Shown: positions 18,929 to 28,717, counted from the stretch's first letter. The stretch: DNA of 46,405 nt from Paenibacillus antarcticus (GCF_001637225.1 NZ_LVJI01000004.1:1-46405); one strand, 5' to 3'. The notes: generated by a model from the letters alone, not told the origin. Made by a program: numbers and translations.

Positions 18929-19798
18929 CTACTTCACAAATCCTAGTAACATTTCACGAATAATCTTAGCGGCTACAATCTGTGTTTGTTCGGACTGATC
19001 ATAAATCGGTGCGACTTCTACTAGATCGCAACCTACAACGTTGACTTCGGAATTTGCGATAAGATGAACAGCTTCTAATAATTCCTTGGAAGTAATTCCT
19101 CCCGCTTCAGCAGTACCCGTACCTGGCGCTGCTGAAGGGTCCAATACGTCAATGTCGATTGTGACATAAACCGGGCGGTTGCCCATCTTAGGCAAGGCCT
19201 CCTTGAGAGGAGCCGCTACTTCAAATGGATAGAAATTAATATTCTTATGTCCGAATTGGAATTCTTCGCGTGATCCAGAACGGATACCAAATTGATAGAT
19301 ATTACTTCCGCCCATAAGCGCTGCTGCCTTACGCACTGGTGTAGAGTGAGAAAGTGGCTCTCCTTCATAATGTTCTCTAAGGTCGGCGTGTGCATCAATA
19401 TGAATAAGTATAAGATCCGGGTATTTCGCAAATACCTGCTGAATTACAGGCCATGTTACTAAATGTTCCCCACCCAGACCAATTGGAAATTTATCATCTG
19501 CTAGCAACTTGCCCACATATTCACTGATGACTTCAAGGCTACGTCCTGCATTTCCGAAAGGTAGCATGAGATCACCCGCATCAAAGTAGGACATGTCCTC
19601 AATGCTTTTATCAAGATAAGGGCTGTATTCTTCCAATCCAATCGATGCCTGACGAATATGGGAAGGTCCGAAGCGAGAACCCGGACGGTAACTAACGGTG
19701 TAATCCATAGGCATTCCGTAGATAACTGCCTTAGAGCCTTCGTAATCTTCAGAGCTACAAATAAATACATTTCCTGAGTAAGATTGATCCAGTTTCAT
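18929..19798 (-). CDS. speB: Agmatinase
   Basis: A 289-residue ureohydrolase that converts agmatine to putrescine and urea. The binuclear manganese ligands are all present: H112 (GGEH), D135, H137 and D139 (DAHAD), and D215 and D217 (DIDVLDP). It follows speE by 18 bases, so the two form a polyamine operon: SpeB makes putrescine and SpeE converts it to spermidine. The order speE-speB matches B. subtilis. Confidence 0.95.
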   Translation of the reverse strand: MKLDQSYSGNVFICSSEDYEGSKAVIYGMPMDYTVSYRPGSRFGPSHIRQASIGLEEYSPYLDKSIEDMSYFDAGDLMLPFGNAGRSLEVISEYVGKLLADDKFPIGLGGEHLVTWPVIQQVFAKYPDLILIHIDAHADLREHYEGEPLSHSTPVRKAAALMGGSNIYQFGIRSGSREEFQFGHKNINFYPFEVAAPLKEALPKMGNRPVYVTIDIDVLDPSAAPGTGTAEAGGITSKELLEAVHLIANSEVNVVGCDLVEVAPIYDQSEQTQIVAAKIIREMLLGFVK

Positions 19799-19816
19799 TG
19801 TCTATTGATATCCCCT

Positions 19817-20644
19817 TTACTTCGTAAGATCTTCCACGAATTTCGGAAGCGCAAATGCTGCCTTGTGCAGACGGGAAGAATAATACTTCGTATCCATTTC
19901 TGGAATGCTTGTTTCGTCTACTGCTAGCGGATCATGTACTTTACTTCCCATTGTAAATGTCCAAAGACCACTTGGGTACGTAGGAATGTTTGCTACATAT
20001 ACACGTACAATCGGGAAGATTTCTTTCACATCACGGTTAACTTGTTGGATAAGGTCAGCCTTAAACCAAGGGTTGTCCGTCTGAGCGACAAAAATTCCGT
20101 CATCTTTCAAAGCTTCAAAGATCCCTTGGTAGAATCCACGTTCAAACAATGGCGCAGCCGGACCTACAGGTTCTGTGGAATCAACCATGATCACATCATA
20201 TTCATTCTTATGTTCTAGAATATGCATGTATCCATCGTTCACCAAAACTTCTACACGAGGATCTTCTAATTTACCAGCAATGGACGGCAAATACTTTTTA
20301 GAGTATTCAATGACTTTACCATCGATCTCAACCAATACAGCCTTCTCAACGTCTGGGTGCTTAAGCACCTCGCGAATTACACCACCATCTCCACCACCTA
20401 CAACTAATACATGCTTAGGATTAGGATGCGTATTTAATGCCGGATGGGCAACCATTTCATGATATACAAACTCATCCTTCACGGTTGTCATAACCATACC
20501 GTCAAGTACGAGCATCGTTCCGAATTCTTCTGTCTCAATCATCGCTAGATCTTGAAAATCAGTTTTTTCTGTTACATATGTTTCTTTTATTTTTGCTGTA
20601 ATTCCAAATACAGGGGTTTGCTTCTCTGTGTACCATAATTCCAT
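19817..20644 (-). CDS. speE: Spermidine synthase
   Basis: A 275-residue aminopropyltransferase. It has the AdoMet/dcAdoMet loop GGGDGG (83-88), the acidic ligand in [13 protein letters not shown] and the catalytic D155 in [10 protein letters not shown]. It transfers the aminopropyl group from decarboxylated AdoMet to putrescine. The ATG at 20644 follows AGAAGGGA. It is the first gene of the speE-speB operon and is divergent from the class A PBP gene, as in B. subtilis speE/pbpG. Confidence 0.96.
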   Translation of the reverse strand: MELWYTEKQTPVFGITAKIKETYVTEKTDFQDLAMIETEEFGTMLVLDGMVMTTVKDEFVYHEMVAHPALNTHPNPKHVLVVGGGDGGVIREVLKHPDVEKAVLVEIDGKVIEYSKKYLPSIAGKLEDPRVEVLVNDGYMHILEHKNEYDVIMVDSTEPVGPAAPLFERGFYQGIFEALKDDGIFVAQTDNPWFKADLIQQVNRDVKEIFPIVRVYVANIPTYPSGLWTFTMGSKVHDPLAVDETSIPEMDTKYYSSRLHKAAFALPKFVEDLTK

Positions 20645-20825
20645 GGGGTAATCCCTTCTTTCGCTAATTTATATGTAAATCTTATCATTTCTAAAAGCAT
20701 TACACGAAATAGTTGCCTCGTTTGTTTAATTGTAACAGACAAATCACATTATAATAAATCGACCTGAAAATGCAACCATTTTCATATTACATTACCCTTT
20801 CTTAATATTTGTACCCTATCCCCGT

Positions 20826-20855
20826 GAATATCTAATCCCTTCTATTCCCATAATG
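20826..20855 (+). promoter_or_regulatory. Forespore sigma (F/G) promoter of the PBP gene
   Basis: GAATA (20826-20830) and CATAATG (20849-20855) are 18 bases apart, close to the sigma-G consensus and compatible with sigma-F. The start would lie near 20862, about 33 bases before the ATG. B. subtilis pbpG at the same place is forespore-expressed. Confidence 0.65.
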
Positions 20856-20894
20856 GAAAGAAAAGAAACGTAAAAGAAAGGGAGCTCCTCTGTC

Positions 20895-22943
20895 ATGTCA
20901 CATGCATCCCACAAATCGCCTAAGCGAAAAAGACGCTTCATCACTATCGTCAAGCTACTATCTGGCATGGCAGCACTCGTCCTTTTGGGCTGTGTTACTC
21001 TGCTCATATACTTATACAATACAAACCTACCTGTAGCCGACACTGACCATAATTCACGTATTTTGGACAATCAGGAAGGAATTATGTCTACTTTTTCAGT
21101 TAGCGGACGTAGTTATGATCCTGTTACGTTAGACGAAATCTCACCCTACCTGATTCAAGCAACGCTGTCGGTGGAGGATCGGAAGTTCTACGACCATATG
21201 GGATTTGATATCAAAGGCATGGGGCGAGCCATACTCGTCAATATTGAGAAAATGAATCGTTCACAAGGAGCCAGCACGCTCACACAACAACTCGCTCGGA
21301 ACTTGTATCTTTCTCATGCCAAGACCTGGACACGTAAAGTACAAGAAGCCTTTTACACGACACAATTAGAAATGAAATACACCAAACAGGAAATTCTTCA
21401 AATGTATCTGAACGAAATATACTATGGACATGGAGCCTATGGCATCGAAGCTGCTTCTCGTATGTATTTCGGCAAATCTGCCAAAGATCTAGACCTAGCA
21501 GAAAGCGCCTTGCTTGCAGGGATTCCTAAAGGACCAACCTATTATTCACCCTATAACCATTTAGAAAGCGCATTACAGCGACAAAAGATTGTTCTTTCAA
21601 CCATGATCGAGACTAACAATATTACGAAGCAAGAAGCGAATACCGCCGCGAGAGAGAATCTTCTATTTCAGCCTAAAGGTGAACAAAAAACAGTCGCTGT
21701 TGCCCCCTATTTTCGAGATTATGTTCGACAAATTGTAACCAGTGAACTTGGCATTACCGAAGAACAATTGGATCATGGTGGATTGAACATCTATACCACA
21801 TTAGATCCCCACGCCCAACAAGCAGCTGAAGATGCGGTAGCAGCGGGAATGGATCCAAATAGCGATCTTGAGACAGCGCTCATCTCTGTCGATCCACGAA
21901 CGGGATATATTAAAGCCATGGTCGGCGGCAAAAATTATCAGACCAATCAATATAACCATACACTAGCAACAACACGCCAACCCGGTTCAGCATTTAAACC
22001 TATTATGTATTTGAGTGCTCTTTCTTCTCTAAAGATGACCGCACTTAGCACATTCAAAAGCGAACCGACGCTGTTTCACTATGATGATAACCGCAAAACG
22101 TATCAGCCAAGCAACTTTGGTGACAAGTATTTAGGTGAAATTGATATGCGTAAAGCAATTGCAGCGAGTGATAACATTTATGCAGTCAACACCATTATGA
22201 AAGTAGGACCTGAACAAGTCCTAGATACGGCACGAAAGATGGGTATTCTGAGTCCACTCCAAGCCGTTCCCTCTCTCGCTTTAGGCACATCTCCCATCAG
22301 TCCAATCGAAATGGCCTCTGCCTTTGGTGTGATAAGTAATGCCGGTATGCGATTAACTCCTGTAGCCGTATTGAAAATAACCGACGCATCTGGTGAGTTA
22401 ATATATGAAGCAACGCCAAGTCCAGGCGAACAAGTCGTTGACCCCGCTGCTGCTTATGTCCTAACACACCTTATGGAAAGTGTCTTTGAGACGGGTGGTA
22501 CGGGTAATCGGGTAGCTTCTATCATCAAACGACCAATCGCTGGTAAGACAGGAACCACAAATACGGATGCATGGCTTGTAGGGTTCACACCCGAGTTAGC
22601 TACCGCGGTATGGGTTGGCTATGACAAAGGACGTAATATCGAGAGCGCTGATGGACGTCGAGCTGCACCTATTTTTGCTCAATACACAGAGAAGGCACTT
22701 GAGAATGTCCCTCCCAAAATTTTTCCGATTCCAGAGGGTGTTGTCAGCGCCTATATTAATCCGGAATCAGGGCTATTGGCAACAAAGGACTGCCCGATAA
22801 AGACCCTAGAGGTGTTCATTAAGGGTACAGAACCCACCGTATACTGCACGTTACATGGCGGCGGACCTGAAGAGGCTTCTGAAGAAATTCAGACCAAGGA
22901 TCACTCCTGGTGGTCCAATCTTAGACAGTGGTGGATGGAATAG
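20895..22943 (+). CDS. pbpG: Class A penicillin-binding protein (PbpG/PBP2d-like)
   Basis: A 682-residue bifunctional enzyme that polymerises and cross-links peptidoglycan. A single N-terminal membrane anchor (about 16-41) is followed by a GT51 glycosyltransferase domain with catalytic E94 (SVEDRKFYDH) and GASTLTQQLARN. The transpeptidase domain has S365-x-x-K368 (PGSAFKP), S425-D-N427 and K551-T-G. The gene is divergent from speE, where B. subtilis has pbpG, and carries a forespore-type promoter. This suggests a role in germ cell wall synthesis during sporulation. The C terminus ends in a short Trp-rich tail. Confidence 0.9.
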   Translation: MSHASHKSPKRKRRFITIVKLLSGMAALVLLGCVTLLIYLYNTNLPVADTDHNSRILDNQEGIMSTFSVSGRSYDPVTLDEISPYLIQATLSVEDRKFYDHMGFDIKGMGRAILVNIEKMNRSQGASTLTQQLARNLYLSHAKTWTRKVQEAFYTTQLEMKYTKQEILQMYLNEIYYGHGAYGIEAASRMYFGKSAKDLDLAESALLAGIPKGPTYYSPYNHLESALQRQKIVLSTMIETNNITKQEANTAARENLLFQPKGEQKTVAVAPYFRDYVRQIVTSELGITEEQLDHGGLNIYTTLDPHAQQAAEDAVAAGMDPNSDLETALISVDPRTGYIKAMVGGKNYQTNQYNHTLATTRQPGSAFKPIMYLSALSSLKMTALSTFKSEPTLFHYDDNRKTYQPSNFGDKYLGEIDMRKAIAASDNIYAVNTIMKVGPEQVLDTARKMGILSPLQAVPSLALGTSPISPIEMASAFGVISNAGMRLTPVAVLKITDASGELIYEATPSPGEQVVDPAAAYVLTHLMESVFETGGTGNRVASIIKRPIAGKTGTTNTDAWLVGFTPELATAVWVGYDKGRNIESADGRRAAPIFAQYTEKALENVPPKIFPIPEGVVSAYINPESGLLATKDCPIKTLEVFIKGTEPTVYCTLHGGGPEEASEEIQTKDHSWWSNLRQWWME

Positions 22944-22983
22944 CCCACTTGCAAACTACTTGATTACATTAGAGAGACGCATC

Positions 22984-23011
22984 AAAAAGAGCTGAACATC
23001 AGCTCTTTTTT
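22984..23011 (+). terminator. Terminator after the PBP gene
   Basis: AAAGAGCTGA-ACA-TCAGCTCTTT hairpin followed by T residues. Confidence 0.9.
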
Positions 23012-23057
23012 CTATGAGTTTATGTCGACATTGCAACCTTAATTTTCCAATAGAAAC

Positions 23058-23077
23058 AATCAAACATTTGTTTGATT
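23058..23077. promoter_or_regulatory. CadC operator, site 1
   Basis: AATCAAACATTTGTTTGATT, with perfect 9-bp arms around TT. It ends 3 bases before a TATAAT -10 element (23080-23085), so binding would block the promoter. It has the same layout as the TCAAA...TTTGA operators of plasmid CadC. Confidence 0.75.
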
Positions 23078-23110
23078 ATTATAATATGTGGGTGTATATT
23101 TAAGTAACAA

Positions 23111-23126
23111 TCAAACACTTGTTTGA
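23111..23126. promoter_or_regulatory. CadC operator, site 2
   Basis: TCAAACACTTGTTTGA repeats the operator sequence of site 1, with 7-bp arms around CT, 53 bases downstream and before the cadC start. Two sites suggest cooperative or looping repression. Confidence 0.65.
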
Positions 23127-23177
23127 ATATAAATGTTTATACCCTCATCAAACGGTGTAAGAGAGAGGAGCGAAACA

Positions 23178-23576
23178 ATGAAAGTATTAAAAGAAAAACC
23201 TACGTCTAATGACGATATATGCGAAGTTACCTGCACCAATCCAGACATAATCAATCAGCTTCAAATCATTATACAAGAGGATGAAATTCTTGGGATGGTT
23301 GATATTTTCAAAGCACTCGCAGATCCGACACGCATGAAAATCGCCTTCATGTTAGATCGAGCACATGAACTATGTGTATGTGATGTAGCTGCTGTTCTTG
23401 GCAGTAGTATGGCAACAACTTCGCATCATTTACGTACATTAAAAACCATGAATATTGCATCATCACGTAAAGAAGGTAAAAATGTGATCTATTCTTTAAA
23501 GGACGACCACATCAGAACTCTTATTCAGATGACTTTAGAACATCAGAGGGAGAAGATCGACGATGAGCACAAATAA
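23178..23576 (+). CDS. cadC: ArsR/SmtB-family metal sensor, CadC-like
   Basis: A 132-residue winged-helix repressor. The N-terminal CEVTC supplies C15 and C19, and ELCVCDV in the alpha-4 region supplies C66 and C68. These four thiols correspond to the Cd/Pb/Zn site of S. aureus CadC (C7, C11, C58, C60). The recognition helix is ATTSHHLRTLK. Metal binding would release it from the two palindromic operators upstream. The start is the ATG at 23178 behind GAGAGGAG; an in-frame ATG at 23133 lacks a good site. It overlaps cadA by 14 bases. Confidence 0.92.
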   Translation: MKVLKEKPTSNDDICEVTCTNPDIINQLQIIIQEDEILGMVDIFKALADPTRMKIAFMLDRAHELCVCDVAAVLGSSMATTSHHLRTLKTMNIASSRKEGKNVIYSLKDDHIRTLIQMTLEHQREKIDDEHK

Positions 23577-25737
23577 TAACCCTAAAGTTTCCTCTCCATC
23601 TTACGTTGAGTACCCAGTCGAAGGCTTATCTTGTGCCAACTGCACGAGAGAAATGCAAGAAGAGATTCAGAAATTGGCGTACGGTTCCGATGCCAAGTTG
23701 AGCTATGTAAGTAGCAAATTGACCCTTAATCCAGATGTCGACATGTTACGTGTTGAACGTATTTTGAAGAATGATGGAGCAAGTCTCGTACAGAAGAAGA
23801 GCGAACATCACGGGCATGATCACACCGATGGTGTTGCCCATCAACATGAACATAGCCATGAAGGCAATCGTCTAATCAAATGGCTACTTGGAATAGCAGC
23901 TGTGTTGTATTTGTGCACTTTCGTCTTGAATGGCATCATACCTCAACCGATACTGATCATCTTATACGTCATTGCTATTGCCCTTAGTGGTTACTCCACT
24001 TTTTGGCGCGGACTGAACAATCTTATACGTCTAAAGTTCAACATGGATACACTGATGACCGTAGCACTCACAGGTGCCGTCGTTATTGGTGAATGGAAGG
24101 AAGCCACGCTTGTTGCCATTCTGTTCGGTGTAAACGAGTTACTCGAGGGTTATGGTATGGGACGTGCACGCAAATCGATGGAGGCATTGCTAGCTAATGC
24201 CCCTAAAGAAGCTTCATTAATACGTAATGGAGAGGTTACAAGTGTTCCTATTGCCAGTCTTCGTGTAGGAGACCTCGTACGTGTTAGATCAGGAGAGAAA
24301 ATCCCTTCTGATGGCATCATATATGATGGTAGTAGTGCAGTTAACGAGGCCGCTATCACAGGTGAATCCTTACCGGTAACCAAGAGCAAGGGGGATCCTG
24401 TCTACGGCGGGAGTGTAAATGCAGAAGGATTACTAGATATCACAATAGAGAAAGCTTACGAGGATTCTTCATTATCTAAAATCATGCATTTAGTACAGGA
24501 AGCCCAAGAAAGTAAAACACCTACAGAATTATTTATAGATAAATTCGCTAAATATTATACCCCTGCTATTATGATTATTGCTCTCCTAGTCATCGTTGTG
24601 CCTCCATTACTGTTTGGAGAGTCATGGATGAAATGGGTATATCAAGGTCTCGCCATTCTTATCGTTGGATGCCCCTGCTCCCTTGTGCTCTCCTCTCCGA
24701 TTGCATTGGTAAGTGGAATGACACGCAGTGCTCGCAATGGCATTCTAATCAAAGGTGGTGTACATCTGGAGCAGCTAGGCAAGATAGATGCCATAGCCTT
24801 TGATAAGACCGGGACGTTAACCCAAGGTGTACCTTCTGTTAAGGCGGAAGCCATCTATGACGAGAAACGATTCTATGATGTTGCAGGATCCTTAGAACAA
24901 TCCTCTCTTCATCCCTTGGCTAAAGCGGTCGTAAGTCACATCACCAATCAGCGTAAATCGCATGTTGTTTTTCCGGATTCACTTCATTTAACAACCTTAC
25001 CTGGTTCAGGAATACAAGGTGAAGTAGAAGGAACGACCTTCTGGATGGGTAACGAAGAAATATTAACACGTGTCGTTGCATCCCATTCAGAACATATGGA
25101 TATCGTGAAACGTGATGTTCTCCGTATGAAGGAGCAAGGCCTCACATTAATTATTACTGTAGATGAGAACCATGTACTTGGTCTACTTGGACTTGCAGAT
25201 AGGATACGACCAGAGACGAAGGAAGTCATTCAACAGCTTCATCAAGCAGGCATTAAGCAGACAGTAATGCTGACAGGCGATCATGAGCAATCAGCGAAAT
25301 TAATTGCCTCCGAAGCAGGCGTCTCTAGTTATAACGCTGCTCTCCTACCTGAACAGAAAGTAGAACAGATTAAGCGTCTCGCTTCGCAATGGAATGTCGC
25401 AATGGTCGGTGACGGCATCAACGATGCCCCAGCGCTTGCTACCGCACAATTAGGCATAGCTATGGGTAAAGGAACAGATAGCGCGATGGAGACAGCTGAC
25501 ATCGTTCTTATGCAGGATCATCTTGGCAAGCTACCAAGTGCCATTCATATGGCGCGTCGTGTTAATCGTATCATTGGCTGGAATATCGGCATATCCCTTG
25601 CGCTAAAAGCCATTGCACTTCTACTTACAATTCCCGGATGGCTGACCCTCTGGATCGCCATATTATCCGACATGGGTGCCACCATTATTGTGACGCTACT
25701 CGGGATGTCCATTCTACTAGGTAAAGATAAATCATAA
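23563..25737 (+). CDS. cadA: P1B-type heavy-metal (Cd/Zn/Pb) exporting ATPase
   Basis: A 724-residue transporter. An N-terminal metal domain has C24-x-x-C27 (GLSCANC), followed by a His-rich linker (about 82-99). Then come the membrane segments, actuator TGES (266-269), the CPC transport motif (C370-P-C372), the phosphorylated D414 in DKTGTLT, HP at 450-451, GDGINDAP near 617 and D703 in the last helix (LSDMGAT), which is diagnostic of Zn/Cd/Pb pumps. The His-rich linker suggests high zinc capacity. Translation starts inside the end of cadC, so the two are coupled. A strong terminator follows. Confidence 0.94.
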   Translation: MSTNNNPKVSSPSYVEYPVEGLSCANCTREMQEEIQKLAYGSDAKLSYVSSKLTLNPDVDMLRVERILKNDGASLVQKKSEHHGHDHTDGVAHQHEHSHEGNRLIKWLLGIAAVLYLCTFVLNGIIPQPILIILYVIAIALSGYSTFWRGLNNLIRLKFNMDTLMTVALTGAVVIGEWKEATLVAILFGVNELLEGYGMGRARKSMEALLANAPKEASLIRNGEVTSVPIASLRVGDLVRVRSGEKIPSDGIIYDGSSAVNEAAITGESLPVTKSKGDPVYGGSVNAEGLLDITIEKAYEDSSLSKIMHLVQEAQESKTPTELFIDKFAKYYTPAIMIIALLVIVVPPLLFGESWMKWVYQGLAILIVGCPCSLVLSSPIALVSGMTRSARNGILIKGGVHLEQLGKIDAIAFDKTGTLTQGVPSVKAEAIYDEKRFYDVAGSLEQSSLHPLAKAVVSHITNQRKSHVVFPDSLHLTTLPGSGIQGEVEGTTFWMGNEEILTRVVASHSEHMDIVKRDVLRMKEQGLTLIITVDENHVLGLLGLADRIRPETKEVIQQLHQAGIKQTVMLTGDHEQSAKLIASEAGVSSYNAALLPEQKVEQIKRLASQWNVAMVGDGINDAPALATAQLGIAMGKGTDSAMETADIVLMQDHLGKLPSAIHMARRVNRIIGWNIGISLALKAIALLLTIPGWLTLWIAILSDMGATIIVTLLGMSILLGKDKS

Positions 25738-25756
25738 TAGAAATTAATCAGTATAA

Positions 25757-25807
25757 GAAAAAGGCATTCCAAGACCTCTCATTGAGATTCTTAGAATGCC
25801 TTTTTTC
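25757..25807. terminator. Bidirectional terminator between cadA and ywhD
   Basis: AAAAAGGCATTC and GAATGCCTTTTTT pair at the base of an imperfect hairpin, giving T runs on both strands. It serves the convergent cadA and ywhD genes. Confidence 0.85.
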
Positions 25808-25840
25808 ATTTTTTCATTAAGTATTCATTTCGAACTGGTA

Positions 25841-26347
25841 CTAAACCTCTAATGCCTTCTTCAATTCCTCAGGTGTAGCTGCCCACCATTCCTCATTACG
25901 AGCCATCAGTAGATTCTTAAGAGCTGTCTTATCTTCCGCGTTCATTCCATCTAATATAATTTTACGCTTCAATGCACCATCCAGTTTATTTACATGATCA
26001 GCTAGAATCTTATACCCTCTGCGAGCTTCCGTATCAATCCACATCTCGCATGCTGTAGCTCCTCCGTAGAATTGCCCTTCCGCTGTGCGATCCACAGCTA
26101 CCCATACAACCCATACTTGACGACCATTGGGCACATCTTCGCGATTGGCAGAGAACTTAATACCTTTCTCCACTTTACTCTTCGCATGCATTGCACCAAC
26201 ATCCACCTTGGCTTCGCCTTGGTCAACGATAATAGGCGATACATTATTCAGATCAATCGAACCTGATCCAAACCCCGTATGTTTACTTTTGCTACTTACA
26301 ATATTAAGGGCAATTTGTTTCTTGCCGACTTGTTCTTTGTTATCCAT
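25841..26347 (-). CDS. ywhD: YwhD family protein
   Basis: A 168-residue cytosolic protein. It aligns by eye with B. subtilis YwhD: FGSGSIDLNNVSPIIVD, VDVGAMHAKSKVEKGIKF, EDVPNG, ATACEMWIDTEARRGYK and HVNKLDGALKRKI. The function is unknown. In B. subtilis ywhD lies beside pbpG and speEB; here the cad operon separates them. The ATG at 26347 is behind AGGACAATAATA, a weak ribosome binding site. It is divergent from the M1 peptidase gene. Confidence 0.85.
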   Translation of the reverse strand: MDNKEQVGKKQIALNIVSSKSKHTGFGSGSIDLNNVSPIIVDQGEAKVDVGAMHAKSKVEKGIKFSANREDVPNGRQVWVVWVAVDRTAEGQFYGGATACEMWIDTEARRGYKILADHVNKLDGALKRKIILDGMNAEDKTALKNLLMARNEEWWAATPEELKKALEV

Positions 26348-26410
26348 TTTATTATTGTCCTCCCACTACAAAACAGAAATAAAAACGCTTGTTTCTGACA
26401 TCAGCTATTA

Positions 26411-26637
26411 GAGGTTGTTCAAAAAGTAATCTTTAGATCACGAAGTATGTCTCCTTAGGAAACATTTCAGGTATTCACGTAGGTACTGCCAACTTATGCT
26501 TCCGAAGTCGTTTTCTCCGAAAACGTGTAGCTCCGCTCCCTACTCCCTTGCCTCATCCAATCTTCTGAAGCGTTTCGAAAAAACGCAGCATCGTAAGCAT
26601 AAACTTTAGTGCTAAAAATCCAACTTTTTGAACTCGC
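26411..26637. mobile_element. MITE-like palindromic element
   Basis: A noncoding segment bounded by inverted ends (TGTTCAAAAAGT on the left near 26415, ACTTTTTGAAC on the right near 26623). Inside, TTATGCTTCCGAAG...CGTTTTCTCCGAAAACG (26494-26525) is mirrored by an imperfect copy (26572-26602), so the single strand folds into a long hairpin. ATTA occurs directly outside both ends and may be a target duplication. No transposase is present. The sequence resembles a repeat I associate with Paenibacillus genomes; that needs a search to confirm. Confidence 0.6.
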
Positions 26638-26734
26638 ATTATTAATAACTGTTATTCATTTTATTTTAACTAATAATTGCGGAATTGCAAACATATACAT
26701 GCTGTAGATGCTTGTCAACGGGAGGTATTCATGT

Positions 26735-28717
26735 ATGGCCCCAACTCGATCCAAAATGATTGTAATAACGATTGTCGCCCTATTTCTCCTTAGTGGAACC
26801 TGGTGGACGCTACTTCGGGTTTCACCAGAATCAGAATCAGTGTTTGCGCCTAATAAGGCCAAGCCTTCAGACAACATCGCTCAAATCCCTCAGAAAGAAA
26901 GCGTGCAGAACCCCACGGCAGAAGTGCTAAGTAAACGAGTCGTGGAATATCACCTGGATGTTTCATTAGATCCTAATGAGAAGGTACTCAAAGGTTCCGA
27001 GACCCTAACTTGGACACATCCTGGAAAAAACACCGTCACTGAACTATATTTCCACCTGTATCCGAACGCATTCTCCTCCACGGACACCACCTTTATGAAA
27101 GAATCTGGTGGTAAACTGCGCAACGACGTTATGCCTACGGATGGTTTCGGCTCCATGACTCTCACAGGACTTGAAACAATAGATGGACTCTCACTAATGC
27201 ACCGTATCCAATATGTACAACCCGATGATGGAAATAGCAAAGATCGAAGCCTAGTCAAAGTAAGACTCCCACGACCTGTCAAAGGTGGAGAGAGCATCAG
27301 CCTTAAGATGAAGTTCGAAGTGAAGCTCCCTCAAATATTTGCTCGAATGGGGACCGCCGGGAACTTCGTGATGGCAGGACAATGGTTCCCCAAGATCAGT
27401 GTCTATGAACCCGCTGGCTTAAGAGGTAGAACAACGGAAGGTTGGAATCTTCATCAATATCATGGTAATTCCGAGTTCTACGCTGACTTCGGCATTTACA
27501 ATGTTCGTATTCACGTTCCTGAGAACTATATTGTCGCTGCGACAGGGTTTCCGATTAAATCTGCACAGATGCTCAAAGGTCAAAAAATCTATCAGTTCTA
27601 TGCTGATGATGTACATGATTTCGCTTGGTCGGCCTCTCCTGACTTCATTGTAGCCGAGAAGCCTTTCTCATCGCAGGAAGTACCGGGTGTGCGAATCAAG
27701 TTATATCTAGATCCAGCACATAAGGATATGAAGGAAAGGTATTTCTATGCCGCTGAGATCGCTCTCAAAAACTTCAGTAAGTGGTATGGTCCCTATCCTT
27801 ACTCCACTCTTTCCATCGTAGTTCCTCCTGAAGCAGGAAATGGAGCGGGGGGAATGGAGTATCCAACCCTGATTACAGCGTTTGGAGCTAAGAATGACTC
27901 ACCTGGTTATGAACTGGAACGAACCGTCATCCATGAAATTGGTCACCAATATTTCTATGGCATGATCGCGAGCAATGAATTTGAAGAGGCTTGGCTTGAT
28001 GAAGGGTTTACTTCTTACGCCGAAGATAAGTTAATGGAGCAGGAATTTGGAATCACTCCTAACCTTCCGGTACAAGCAGCGATCATATCACCCGCTACAC
28101 TCACACAGGAAGCATGGAAATATGGTTCTCAGGATCAGTATGCCCAGAATGTATATTACCGTGGCAAACTCGTGTTGAAAGGGATTGAACGGCAGGTAGG
28201 TACCCAAGTTATGAATAAAATCATGGCAGCCTATACCAAGAAATATCGGTTCGGCCATCCTACAACACGTGATTTCCAAAAAGTTGTGGAGCAAGTCACA
28301 CATGCCTCATGGAAAACCTATTTCAATCAATATGTATATGGCAAGCAGATGACGGACTTCTCCATTGATAATATTACTGTACAGAAAAAAATAAGTAGTT
28401 CGGGGACCTTGTTTGAATCGAACGTAACCGTAAGTCAAAAAGACGGTGATTACCCCAACATTCCATTGTTATTTACATTTGCGGACGGTCATACCCTCCA
28501 AAAAGTATGGAACGGCACCGGAGATAGTACCCAATTCAGACTTCAGTATAAATCCCCATTATCATGGGCCATGATTGATCCACAATACAGTCTTGTGCTC
28601 GAGAACAAGTATATCAACAACTATTTAAAAGCGGATCTCGACGTCAAGAAGGTATCCCGCTGGAATATAAGTGTCACCAAGCTGATGGAAACACTGCTTG
28701 GAAGTCTATCCTGGTGA
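26735..28717 (+). CDS. M1-family (gluzincin) metallopeptidase, membrane-anchored
   Basis: A 660-residue protein. A single N-terminal hydrophobic segment (about 8-28) is an uncleaved anchor or signal. It is followed by the beta-rich M1 N-terminal domain, the exopeptidase-type GGMEYP (372-377), and the zinc site H400-E-I-G-H404 with E423 (EEAWLDEGFTSYAE). It probably trims peptides outside the cell. The start is the ATG at 26735, 9 bases after GGGAGG; an in-frame ATG at 26708 lacks a site. The gene for a polytopic membrane protein begins 11 bases after its stop, so the pair is an operon. Confidence 0.9.
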   Translation: MAPTRSKMIVITIVALFLLSGTWWTLLRVSPESESVFAPNKAKPSDNIAQIPQKESVQNPTAEVLSKRVVEYHLDVSLDPNEKVLKGSETLTWTHPGKNTVTELYFHLYPNAFSSTDTTFMKESGGKLRNDVMPTDGFGSMTLTGLETIDGLSLMHRIQYVQPDDGNSKDRSLVKVRLPRPVKGGESISLKMKFEVKLPQIFARMGTAGNFVMAGQWFPKISVYEPAGLRGRTTEGWNLHQYHGNSEFYADFGIYNVRIHVPENYIVAATGFPIKSAQMLKGQKIYQFYADDVHDFAWSASPDFIVAEKPFSSQEVPGVRIKLYLDPAHKDMKERYFYAAEIALKNFSKWYGPYPYSTLSIVVPPEAGNGAGGMEYPTLITAFGAKNDSPGYELERTVIHEIGHQYFYGMIASNEFEEAWLDEGFTSYAEDKLMEQEFGITPNLPVQAAIISPATLTQEAWKYGSQDQYAQNVYYRGKLVLKGIERQVGTQVMNKIMAAYTKKYRFGHPTTRDFQKVVEQVTHASWKTYFNQYVYGKQMTDFSIDNITVQKKISSSGTLFESNVTVSQKDGDYPNIPLLFTFADGHTLQKVWNGTGDSTQFRLQYKSPLSWAMIDPQYSLVLENKYINNYLKADLDVKKVSRWNISVTKLMETLLGSLSW

